Shown here piece by piece: positions 13,583 through 19,208 of a stretch of 20,584 bases of DNA (position 1 is its first letter; the number at the start of each line of letters is the position of its first letter). The notes beneath the pieces were generated by a model. That model worked only from the letters and a program-made list of their open reading frames with translations, made no database searches and was not told where the DNA came from. Location: positions 1 to 20,584 of the IMG/VR virus record IMGVR_UViG_3300042879_004153. The stretch is one strand, 5' to 3'. The translations under genes were made by a program, and so were the position numbers. Source of the DNA: a virus.

Positions 13583-14157
13583 GCCAATACACCAGCGGGG
13601 AATTCACGGTGGACCAGATCGGATTCATCCAGATCGCCGACGTCGAGGTCCTGGCCGCCGTTGCGCGCGGCGAGATCGACCTCAACCAAATCGCCCGCGA
13701 GGAGCTGGCCAGCCGGGGGATGAGCGATCAGGGACGGTGGGTGGGGTTTGATGCTGCAAAAAAATTCTCGAAAGGACTTGACTTGTTCGCAAACGCGAAC
13801 TATGATCTAATCATAGTGAATCGCAACCGGCGGTTCCTACTCCAGGAGAACACCATGAACACACAACTTCAAGCCTTCGCAGTCGCCACCAACAACGAGC
13901 TGTTCGATGTCGACTACAACGGCGGCGAGTGGATGATCGAAGCGGTCGAAACGCACGAGACGATCGACCAGTTCGTGCAATCTTCAAACGGCTACAACGA
14001 GTGCACCCGCGAGAAGTTCGGCGAGATCGCCGGCTTCAAATTCGTGGCCTTCAGTCAAGTTCAGCCGCGCAAGGGCGATCAGCGCCGCCAGCTCTCGGTG
14101 ATCGACTTCGGTGATGTACGCTACGCGCTCAATTGCGATCTGACCGACTTCACATGA
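13579..14157 (+). CDS. Conserved small phage protein read through into downstream gene (192 aa)
   Basis: The start overlaps the previous stop and has GGGAG upstream. The first 60 or so residues (MSQYTSGEFTVDQIGF...EIDLNQIAREELASRGMSDQGRWVGFDAAKKF) look like a short conserved phage protein that usually ends soon after the WVGFDAAK motif. Here no stop follows. The frame runs through a promoter region (13778-13817), giving a non-conserved linker (GLDLFANANYDLIIVNRNRRFLLQENT), and then into the full 100-aa protein that starts at 13855. It could be a real fusion, or an accident in which an inserted cassette removed the original stop. Confidence refers to the existence of the open frame and its start. 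Confidence 0.55.
   Translation: MSQYTSGEFTVDQIGFIQIADVEVLAAVARGEIDLNQIAREELASRGMSDQGRWVGFDAAKKFSKGLDLFANANYDLIIVNRNRRFLLQENTMNTQLQAFAVATNNELFDVDYNGGEWMIEAVETHETIDQFVQSSNGYNECTREKFGEIAGFKFVAFSQVQPRKGDQRRQLSVIDFGDVRYALNCDLTDFT
13778..13806 (+). promoter_or_regulatory. Strong sigma-70 promoter for the acr-aca-like pair
   Basis: TTGACT (13778-13783), a 17-base spacer and TATGAT (13801-13806) form a near-consensus promoter. Transcription should start near 13813, about 40 bases before the ATG at 13855, which has an AGGAG ribosome binding site. The promoter sits inside the upstream open frame. Two inverted repeats overlap it, implying repression. Confidence 0.8.
13785..13800. promoter_or_regulatory. 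Operator candidate 1: GTTCGC-AAAC-GCGAAC
   Basis: A perfect 6-bp inverted repeat with a 4-base centre fills the spacer between the -35 and -10 boxes. A dimeric helix-turn-helix protein bound here would block RNA polymerase. The obvious candidate regulator is the Aca2/YdiL-like protein encoded two genes downstream in the same transcript. Confidence 0.7.
13799..13817. promoter_or_regulatory. Operator candidate 2: ACTATGAT-CTA-ATCATAGT
   Basis: A perfect 8-bp inverted repeat with a 3-base centre covers the -10 box and the expected start of transcription. It overlaps the end of operator candidate 1 by two bases. In the transcript it could also form a hairpin near the 5' end. Confidence 0.6.
13855..14157 (+). 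CDS. Unknown acidic 100-aa protein; candidate anti-CRISPR
   Basis: A 100-aa protein (MNTQLQAFAVATNNELFDVDYNGGEWMIEAVETHETIDQFVQ...LNCDLTDFT). Its ATG has AGGAG upstream and its own strong promoter at 13778-13806. It is rich in Asp and Glu, with no membrane segment, signal peptide or enzyme motif. I do not recognise its family. Its stop overlaps the ATG of an Aca2/YdiL-like regulator (ATGA). A small unknown acidic protein, a strong promoter with inverted repeats and a downstream Aca-type gene are the classic layout of an anti-CRISPR operon, so a host-defence inhibitor role is inferred. It also reads in frame as the C-terminal part of the 13579 frame. Confidence 0.6.
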   Translation: MNTQLQAFAVATNNELFDVDYNGGEWMIEAVETHETIDQFVQSSNGYNECTREKFGEIAGFKFVAFSQVQPRKGDQRRQLSVIDFGDVRYALNCDLTDFT

Positions 14158-14612
14158 CCCCTGCCACCCTGCAGGCGCTGCGGCGCCTGCTCTTCTTCAC
14201 TGTCGAGGAGGCCGCTGCGATGATCGGCGGTGTTTCGCCTCGCTCGTGGCAATTCTGGGAGCGTGGCGAACGGACCATTCCGGCCGATGTGATCGAAACC
14301 GTCCAGCGCCTGCTGGCCTGGCGTGCCCAGGCGCTGGCTACGGCTCAAAACGCCATGGCCGAGATTCAGGCCCAGCACGGCCCGGCTGAGGGTATTCGGC
14401 TGGTGTGGTACCAGTCCGCCGACGATTGGGCCACGGTGCCAGGATTTGATCCGCTGCTGTGGCGTCCGCATTGCTCGGTAGCCGCTGACCTGGCCGCGAA
14501 TCATGGCGCGGAGCTGGTGGCGTTCGATGGTCCGGCCTACGCGGCCTGGCTCGGGAAGCGCAAGGACTCTGAGTCGATGCGGGGTGCGTGGGCGGCGAAT
14601 TCTTGTCAGTAA
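14154..14612 (+). CDS. Aca2/YdiL-like helix-turn-helix regulator (DUF1870)
   Basis: A 152-aa protein whose ATG overlaps the preceding TGA. Residues 1-60 (MTPATLQALRRLLFFTVEEAAAMIGGVSPRSWQFWERGERTIPADVIETVQRLLAWR) form a helix-turn-helix of the YdiL/DUF1870 type, with the VSxRSWQxWExG core. From memory this closely resembles Aca2, the autorepressor of anti-CRISPR operons, including a C-terminal domain with IRLVWYQSADDWATVPGFDPLLWRPHCSVAADL. It is longer than Aca2 by a C-terminal extension. It probably represses its own promoter through the inverted repeats at 13785-13817. The likeness is from recall, not from an alignment. Confidence 0.75.
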   Translation: MTPATLQALRRLLFFTVEEAAAMIGGVSPRSWQFWERGERTIPADVIETVQRLLAWRAQALATAQNAMAEIQAQHGPAEGIRLVWYQSADDWATVPGFDPLLWRPHCSVAADLAANHGAELVAFDGPAYAAWLGKRKDSESMRGAWAANSCQ

Positions 14613-14615
14613 TTC
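14604..14615 (+). repeat. 12-bp att-flanking repeat, copy 1 (TGTCAGTAATTC)
   Basis: First of four copies around the tRNA-like core, inverted relative to copy 2. It overlaps the stop codon of the regulator gene. Probable arm-type binding site for the integrase or excisionase. Confidence 0.6.
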
Positions 14616-14641
14616 CAACGAGAACGGCGCAACCACGCGGG

Positions 14642-14647
14642 TATAAT
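14642..14647 (+). promoter_or_regulatory. Isolated perfect -10 box TATAAT
   Basis: A consensus TATAAT stands between att-flanking repeats 1 and 2, with no recognisable -35 at the right distance. It could be activator-dependent or chance. No gene follows directly. Confidence 0.25.
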
Positions 14648-14655
14648 AGCTGCCT

Positions 14656-14667
14656 GAATTACTGACA
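14656..14667 (-). repeat. 12-bp att-flanking repeat, copy 2
   Basis: Reads GAATTACTGACA on the plus strand. Together with its flanks (CTGAATTACTGACAGA, 14654-14669) it is a 16-bp direct repeat of copy 3. Confidence 0.6.
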
Positions 14668-14709
14668 GAATATAACTAAGTCGCTGTTTTGTCGGGTTTT
14701 GGCGTCTGC

Positions 14710-14754
14710 TTCGTAATCAGTAGGTCGCCAGTTCGATTCCGGCCAACAGCACCA
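14710..14754 (+). other. attP core: 3' half of tRNA-Thr(CGT)
   Basis: These 45 bases have the order of a tRNA from the anticodon loop to the end. They run anticodon loop TTCGTAA (anticodon CGT, Thr), 3' anticodon stem TCAGT, variable loop, T arm with TTCGATT loop, acceptor strand CAACAGC, discriminator A and CCA. The 5' half is not a proper tRNA: the anticodon stem is broken at two of five pairs and no D arm is visible. A GCTGTT at 14683-14688 could pair with the acceptor strand, but this may be chance. A 3' tRNA fragment beside an integrase gene is the usual form of attP, which restores the host tRNA on integration. Confidence 0.75.
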
Positions 14755-14762
14755 ATACTTCA

Positions 14763-14793
14763 ACGGGTTAGCATTGCGCTAGCCCGTTTTTTT
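14763..14793 (+). terminator. Rho-independent terminator after the tRNA fragment
   Basis: The stem is ACGGGTTAGC/GCTAGCCCGT, with one G-T pair, a 5-base loop and then seven T. It probably came with the tRNA 3' end and would end rightward late transcription before it enters the integrase operon. The integrase stop codon (14779-14781 on the minus strand) lies within its right arm. Confidence 0.8.
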
Positions 14794-15891
14794 GTCTGAA
14801 TTACTGACAGATGTCAGTAATTCCGCCTCCTCTGGCCGCATCGGGATCGATCCCGGTAGCGTGTCGATTCGCACCTCGTAATGACGTGCGGTTGTGCGCG
14901 GGTCGGTATGCAATCCGCGTCGGCGCGCCTCCTCGAGCGTGGCTGCCTGGTTGAGGCTCGTCTTGCGCAGATCCCTCATCTGCCAGTCGATGAAGGCTTC
15001 GCCAATATCTTCCCTCGCCTTGATTCTGGCGTCGTCGAATCGATTGCGCAACATGGCGTGGGTTACTCGCTGGCCCTCGTCCGTCTGCAGCAGCCAGGGG
15101 CCGGTCGCCTTCCGCTTGCGTTCCTTCAGTTCCTCGATCAGCGCCTTCAGGTCGCGCTCGACGGCCATCAGGCCGAGCGTTCCCGTCTTGGTCGATCGGT
15201 ACCGCAGTGCATCCTTCTTGTCGCCGTCAGTCACCACGTCTGTGCGCATGATTCTGGTGATGTCGCTGACCCGTTGGCCGATGACGATGTCCAGACGCAT
15301 CCAGTCTCGCAGCACCTGGTCGCCGCGATCGTAGATCGCCCAGAACATTTCCGCCGTGACCAGGACTGTGCGCACTTCTTCGGCGTAGCCTTCGACGCCG
15401 GTGCAAGGGTTGGGTAGGTCCGTCTTGCCGCGTGATCGCGCCCAGTTCCACATGCGCGAGAGCGTGGCCTTGATGCGGTTGGCCAGCACCGGCGTGCCGG
15501 CCAGTTCGTCAAGCAGCTTGCCGACGTGTACCGGCTTGATCGTGGCCATGGGCGCGTCCTTGAAGACGGCTTCAAGGCGGTCGAGTGCGGCTTCATATTC
15601 CTTCTGAGTTTTTGCCGACAGGCGCTTCTTGGTGCGCGGCGAGACTTCGGTCAGGCCCTTCGTGCGGAATTCCTTGGCGATCGTCGAGAAGACGTCCTGA
15701 GCCCCGTTGAGCGGCTTGACGCGCATGGCCGTCCACTTCTTCACGGCCTCGTCGAAATCGCCGCCCAGGGGCGGCTGGCTGCCGTCAGGATGCTGGAAGT
15801 AGTACCGGGTTGATCCGCCGCGCACGCGCCGGATCATTCCCGGTGGCAGGTCTCTGTTGGCAGCGCAGCGCGGGCGTCCTGCGGGTGGCAT
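14779..15891 (-). CDS. int: Tyrosine recombinase, phage integrase
   Basis: A 370-aa protein. The start at 15891 (MPPAGRPRCAANRDLPPGMIRRVRGG) is chosen because integrases of this type begin with GRPR..NRDLPP; a longer frame reaches 15990. An N-terminal arm-binding region (YYFQHPDGSQPPLGGDFDEAVKKW) is followed by a core-binding domain (about 65-165) and the catalytic domain. Visible catalytic residues are Arg207 (GQRVSD), Arg309 (MRDLRKT), His328 and Tyr338 (ARHYEV). The box II His is replaced by Arg (MRDLR instead of HxLR), a variant I believe occurs in related phage integrases. It lies beside the tRNA fragment and is last in a leftward operon. Its final codons lie in the att repeats. Confidence 0.9.
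   Translation of the reverse strand: MPPAGRPRCAANRDLPPGMIRRVRGGSTRYYFQHPDGSQPPLGGDFDEAVKKWTAMRVKPLNGAQDVFSTIAKEFRTKGLTEVSPRTKKRLSAKTQKEYEAALDRLEAVFKDAPMATIKPVHVGKLLDELAGTPVLANRIKATLSRMWNWARSRGKTDLPNPCTGVEGYAEEVRTVLVTAEMFWAIYDRGDQVLRDWMRLDIVIGQRVSDITRIMRTDVVTDGDKKDALRYRSTKTGTLGLMAVERDLKALIEELKERKRKATGPWLLQTDEGQRVTHAMLRNRFDDARIKAREDIGEAFIDWQMRDLRKTSLNQAATLEEARRRGLHTDPRTTARHYEVRIDTLPGSIPMRPEEAELLTSVSNSDKKTG
14798..14823. repeat. 26-bp palindrome made of two inverted 12-bp att-flanking repeats (copies 3 and 4)
   Basis: Copy 3 (GAATTACTGACA, 14798-14809) and copy 4 (TGTCAGTAATTC, 14812-14823) face each other across a GA spacer, forming a perfect palindrome. It lies inside the last codons of the integrase gene. 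With copies 1 and 2 on the other side of the tRNA fragment, the layout resembles integrase arm sites around an attP core. Confidence 0.65.
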
Positions 15892-16120
15892 GGATGGCGG
15901 AGAAATCGAAGGTCTGGGTAGGGGAAGCATTCTGCGCCTCGCTGTCGTGTTGTGGCAAGAGTCGATCGCGATAGACCAGCGGCCAGCCATGCAGGCCGAT
16001 GACGTGGGGAACCCTGCTGCTGATCAGCCAGGCAATGATGCGTGCTCGCTGCGGACTGCCGGCGGTGGCCTGCAGCTCGGCAATGCTGAAGAATTCATCG
16101 GGCAGGGTGGGGATGGCCAT
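15785..16120 (-). CDS. DUF4224-like protein upstream of integrase
   Basis: A 111-aa frame starting MAIPTLPDEFFSIAELQATAGSPQRARIIAWLISSRVPHVIGLHGWPLVYRDRLL. This is the pattern of DUF4224, a short domain encoded directly upstream of many phage integrases and thought to be a DNA-binding or excision-related partner. The typical domain ends near residue 55. The remaining tail is low in conserved character and overlaps the integrase N-terminal coding region by about 107 bases in another frame, so the true product may have an unconserved tail. A role with the integrase is inferred from position. Confidence 0.7.
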   Translation of the reverse strand: MAIPTLPDEFFSIAELQATAGSPQRARIIAWLISSRVPHVIGLHGWPLVYRDRLLPQHDSEAQNASPTQTFDFSAIHATRRTPALRCQQRPATGNDPARARRINPVLLPAS

Positions 16121-16122
16121 GG

Positions 16123-16314
16123 TCAGGGCAGCCGGTACCGGTCACGGCAGCGCGCACAGGCGCCGCCCACCAGGCGACCGGACCAGTCGCCGCATAGATC
16201 GCAGTCTCCGGAGACGCCGGCCGGGATCTGGCTTGCCTTGTCGCGGGCCTCGGCGATCGCGCGCTCGTTGTCGGCCTGGGCGCGGTCGTTGGCGATGTCG
16301 ATTTCGTCAGCCAT
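16123..16314 (-). CDS. C4 zinc-finger protein (TraR/DksA-like)
   Basis: A 63-aa protein starting MADEIDIANDRAQADNERAIAEARDKASQIPAGVSGDCDLCGDW and ending GGACARCRDRYRLP. An acidic N-terminal helix precedes a CxxC-x11-CxxC zinc-finger candidate. The layout is that of short TraR/DksA-type proteins common in phage early operons, which in some cases modulate RNA polymerase. The spacing between Cys pairs is shorter than in DksA. It ends two bases before the DUF4224 start, and an in-frame upstream extension to 16458 is rejected because it lacks family character. Confidence 0.75.
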   Translation of the reverse strand: MADEIDIANDRAQADNERAIAEARDKASQIPAGVSGDCDLCGDWSGRLVGGACARCRDRYRLP

Positions 16315-16316
16315 GA

Positions 16317-16649
16317 TCAGAAGAGCGGCAGCGTGAGGGTATCGACTACCGGGATCGGGCTGTCGGCTTCGATGTAGGCGGTGCACTTTGGCACGCCTTT
16401 TTCGTCGTAGATCCACTGACCTACCGGGCCGATGAACGAGTTGGCGATGATGTCGCACTTTTCGTTATCGTCGCAGTCGTCGAGGTCGGCGCCTTCGCGC
16501 ATGGCTTTGTCACGAGCGCAGTGGCAGCACCATGCTTCCATGAAGCAATGGCCCTCGGTGCCGTTTGACGGGTAGTAAAGCTCGGGCGACGGTGCCTTGG
16601 TTTCCGCGTTACCTGGATTGATGCCCAGGTGCTCGATGACGGTAGTCAT
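16317..16649 (-). CDS. Conserved Cys-rich phage protein of unknown function
   Basis: A 110-aa protein (MTTVIEHLGINPGNAETKAPSPELYYPSNGTEGHCFMEAWCCHCARDKAMREGADLDDCDDNEKCDII...). The start at 16649 is chosen because GGAG lies 6 bases upstream and the ATG overlaps the stop of the upstream gene; another ATG at 16676 lacks this. Seven Cys residues, including WCCHC, suggest metal binding. Proteins with this TTVIEHLGINPGNAE...YPSNGTEG pattern recur in early regions of proteobacterial phages, but no function is known to me. Confidence 0.72.
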   Translation of the reverse strand: MTTVIEHLGINPGNAETKAPSPELYYPSNGTEGHCFMEAWCCHCARDKAMREGADLDDCDDNEKCDIIANSFIGPVGQWIYDEKGVPKCTAYIEADSPIPVVDTLTLPLF

Positions 16650-16906
16650 GCCCGGCTCCAATTCCTGCGCAGCCATGGATGCACGCGCATGGCGCAGATG
16701 ATGGCCAGCGGACCGCCGGCGAGGTAGCAGGCGATCTCGATGCCGCCAGCGTCGGGCGCCATCTTGTAGAGCGCGAGCTGGCTCAGGCCGATGAACAGGC
16801 TGGTGAAGAATGCCGCGACCTGGTGGCCGTGCTGCACGTTGAGCTGCTGCACGCCGAGCAGGAAGACCAGGGTGAAGGTGCTGGCGAAGAGGGCGATCGC
16901 GGTCAT
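16646..16906 (-). CDS. Small phage integral membrane protein
   Basis: An 86-aa protein starting MTAIALFASTFTLVFLLGVQQLNVQHGHQVAAFFTSLFIGLSQLALYKMAPDAGG. Three hydrophobic stretches (about residues 3-20, 32-49 and 57-73) predict an inner membrane protein. The pattern of a QQLNV-NxGH turn followed by AFFTSxxIG and a YKxAPDA motif is a recurrent small phage protein next to single-stranded DNA-binding proteins and Cys-rich early proteins. It starts two bases after the ssb stop codon and its stop overlaps the next start. Function unknown. Confidence 0.7.
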   Translation of the reverse strand: MTAIALFASTFTLVFLLGVQQLNVQHGHQVAAFFTSLFIGLSQLALYKMAPDAGGIEIACYLAGGPLAIICAMRVHPWLRRNWSRA

Positions 16907-16908
16907 GG

Positions 16909-17355
16909 CTAGAACGGAATGTCGTCTTCGAAGTCGTTGAAGTTGCCGCCCGTCGCCGCCGGGGCGGGTGCGGCGCTCTGTTCCGGGCGGCTGGCTGCTG
17001 GTGCGGCGGCCGCCCCTTCCGGTTTGCTGCCGAGCATCTTCATTTCATTGGCGACGATCTCGGTGGTGTAGCGGTCGGTGCCTTCCTTGTCCTGCCACTT
17101 GCGGGTGCGCAGTGCGCCCTCGATGTAGACCTGCCGGCCTTTCTTGAGGTACTGGCCGGCGATCTCGGCGAGCTTGCCGAAGAACACCACGCGATGCCAT
17201 TCGGTGGCTTCCTTCTTCTCGCCGGTAGCTTTGTCTTTCCAGTTGTCGGTGGTGGCGATCGTGATGTTGGTGATCGAGTCGCCGTTCGGGGTGTAGCGCA
17301 CTTCTGGATCGCGGCCGAGGTTGCCGACGAGGATGACCTTGTTGACGGATGCCAT
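16909..17355 (-). CDS. ssb: Single-stranded DNA-binding protein
   Basis: A 148-aa protein starting [87 protein letters not shown]. This is the complete OB fold of bacterial-type SSB. A Pro/Ala-rich linker leads to the acidic tip DFEDDIPF, which binds partner proteins. The start at 17355 overlaps the TGA of the parB-like gene; an extension to 17385 adds residues with no SSB character. It protects and organises single-stranded DNA in phage replication and could assist cDNA processing by the co-transcribed reverse transcriptase, which is inference. Confidence 0.95.
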   Translation of the reverse strand: MASVNKVILVGNLGRDPEVRYTPNGDSITNITIATTDNWKDKATGEKKEATEWHRVVFFGKLAEIAGQYLKKGRQVYIEGALRTRKWQDKEGTDRYTTEIVANEMKMLGSKPEGAAAAPAASRPEQSAAPAPAATGGNFNDFEDDIPF

Positions 17356-19208
17356 CAGGTATTTGCTCCTGTCGGAAATGGCCACGCGGCCATGGGTTTA
17401 ACCGGCGCAGCCGGTTCGTTCGCCGGCAACGCCGGCGCTGGATTTGCCTTTGCTTTGGCTTTTTTCGCAGCGGGTTTCTTCGCGGGGCTTTGGGCCTTCG
17501 CCGGCGCAGCCGGGGGCGCGCTTGACGCTGGCGCTTGCGCAGCATTGGAAGGGGGAGAAACGGGTTTCGCGGCCTTGGTTTTTGCAGTTTTTGGCTGTTC
17601 GCGCAGGGTCTCGACGTCGATGCCGAGGCGGGCGGCCTGGGCGAGCAGCAGGGTGGGTTGTGGCTCGATGGTGCTGTTGAATGCCCATGGCGCGACCCAG
17701 GTATCCTCGACCAGGGCGATGTCGGTCAGGAACAGCCACAGCGCGGGCATGGCGAGCGTGGCGAAGAAGTCGGTGAGCACCTTGATTTCGACTTCTTCGC
17801 CATTCGTATCGGCTGAAAGATCGAGGTTCCACAGCTTCATCATTTCGTCGGTGCCGCGGCCGCCGTTACCGAGCTCGTGCCGGAACACTTCCATGACGAT
17901 CGGGCGCAGGTCGGTCTCGTCGAAGGTGCCGGCGGCGAAGCGCGCGCCGAGCTTGAGGCGGATTTCCTGAAACAGTTTTGCGCGCCAGGTGTTCTCGGTT
18001 TTGGCTTTGGTTTCGCGCTCGGCCTGGTCGCGCTGGTGGTTTTTGTCGGCGCGGTCGGTCTTGCCGGTAGGCTTGCCGATGCCGGCCTTTTTCAGCGCGA
18101 TCTCCAGTTGGCGGGTATCGACAGCTTCGATGAAGACCTTCTTGCGCGGGTCTTCAACCAGCGTGACGGCGGGGGCGGCCTTGCCGAGGATCTGGGCATA
18201 GGTGCGGTGGTCTTTGTCGTCGTGGCAGACAGCATCGAGGCGTGCCAGGTTGTGCGCGCGCAGGCTGAAGTCGCCGTTGTAGGTCATGTCCGCGGCTTCT
18301 TTGCCGGTGACGACTTCTTTGCCGCTTTGTTCGGCGAGCGTCTTGAGGCGCAGGAAGTTGGCGTCCCTCTTGTTCTGGAAGCATGGCGGGTCGGTGCAGA
18401 CGTTTGGACTGCCGATGTCGGCGGCCAGCAGCAGGTCGTTGCCGCTGCGCTTGGGGCAGGCGTCGCAACTGCCGGCTTTCTTGATCAGCTCCGCGTCGTC
18501 GGTCTTGAAGGTGGCGTCGTCAAGGTCGAGCATGTAGTGGTTCTGGATGTGCTCGGCGGCGCGACGGGTGGACATAACTTCCTTTTGCCAGTCCGGTGTG
18601 GTGATTTCGGTGGCGGCTTTCATCTGCAGCGTGGCGCCAGGAATGCGCGCGATCAGCAGGGCGGTGCTGGCGGTGAGCTTGCCGGCATAGAACAGATCCC
18701 GCGCGGCCGGCACCAGGGCGAGCAGCTTGAGGCGGGCATAAATGTAGGCGCGGCTTTTGCCGACCTTGTCGCCCAGGGTGTCGGCGGTGTAGTCGTGGAA
18801 CTTCAGCAAACGCTCGTAGCCTTCGGCCTCTTCCAGCGGGTGCACGTCTTCGCGCTGCAGGTTTTCGATCACCTGTAGCTCAAGCACCTGCTTGTCGTTC
18901 AGTTCGCGGACGATGACGGGCACGGTGGCCACGCCGGCGATCTGGCTGGCGCGCCAGCGACGTTCGCCACAGGCTATTTCGTGCGCATTCATGTCGGCCA
19001 TGTCGCCGAAGGTTTTGCCCGGCGGCATGGCCATGCCGACCTGCCACTTGCGCACCAGGATCGGCTGGATGACGCCGTGTTCCTTGATGCTTTCGGCCAG
19101 CTCGGCGAGCTTGGCCGGGTCAAAGTGTTTACGCGGATTGGTCGGCGAGGGCAGCAGGCTGGAGGGCGGCAGCAGTACGGCCGCGGGGAGGGTTTCGGGG
19201 GCATTCAT
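17355..19208 (-). CDS. ParB/Spo0J-like DNA-binding protein (long form)
   Basis: A 617-aa protein. The start at 19208 is chosen because the ATG overlaps the reverse transcriptase stop (ATGA), with AGGAGA upstream; a longer frame exists but runs over the upstream gene. The N-terminus has the ParB box ([40 protein letters not shown], then [24 protein letters not shown]), followed by [24 protein letters not shown] and a helix-turn-helix with [15 protein letters not shown] Cys cluster near residues 243-267 (SCDACPKR...[14 protein letters not shown]) follows, then a long helical domain and a Lys/Ala/Pro-rich tail. It is about twice a typical ParB. A role in DNA binding or phage replication is inferred; no parA gene is in view. 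Confidence 0.85.
   Translation of the reverse strand: MNAPETLPAAVLLPPSSLLPSPTNPRKHFDPAKLAELAESIKEHGVIQPILVRKWQVGMAMPPGKTFGDMADMNAHEIACGERRWRASQIAGVATVPVIVRELNDKQVLELQVIENLQREDVHPLEEAEGYERLLKFHDYTADTLGDKVGKSRAYIYARLKLLALVPAARDLFYAGKLTASTALLIARIPGATLQMKAATEITTPDWQKEVMSTRRAAEHIQNHYMLDLDDATFKTDDAELIKKAGSCDACPKRSGNDLLLAADIGSPNVCTDPPCFQNKRDANFLRLKTLAEQSGKEVVTGKEAADMTYNGDFSLRAHNLARLDAVCHDDKDHRTYAQILGKAAPAVTLVEDPRKKVFIEAVDTRQLEIALKKAGIGKPTGKTDRADKNHQRDQAERETKAKTENTWRAKLFQEIRLKLGARFAAGTFDETDLRPIVMEVFRHELGNGGRGTDEMMKLWNLDLSADTNGEEVEIKVLTDFFATLAMPALWLFLTDIALVEDTWVAPWAFNSTIEPQPTLLLAQAARLGIDVETLREQPKTAKTKAAKPVSPPSNAAQAPASSAPPAAPAKAQSPAKKPAAKKAKAKANPAPALPANEPAAPVKPMAAWPFPTGANT

Noticed and set aside
14683-14754. 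Intact tRNA gene
   Set aside because: The anticodon stem has two mismatches and no D arm can be drawn. Only the 3' half is canonical, as expected for attP.
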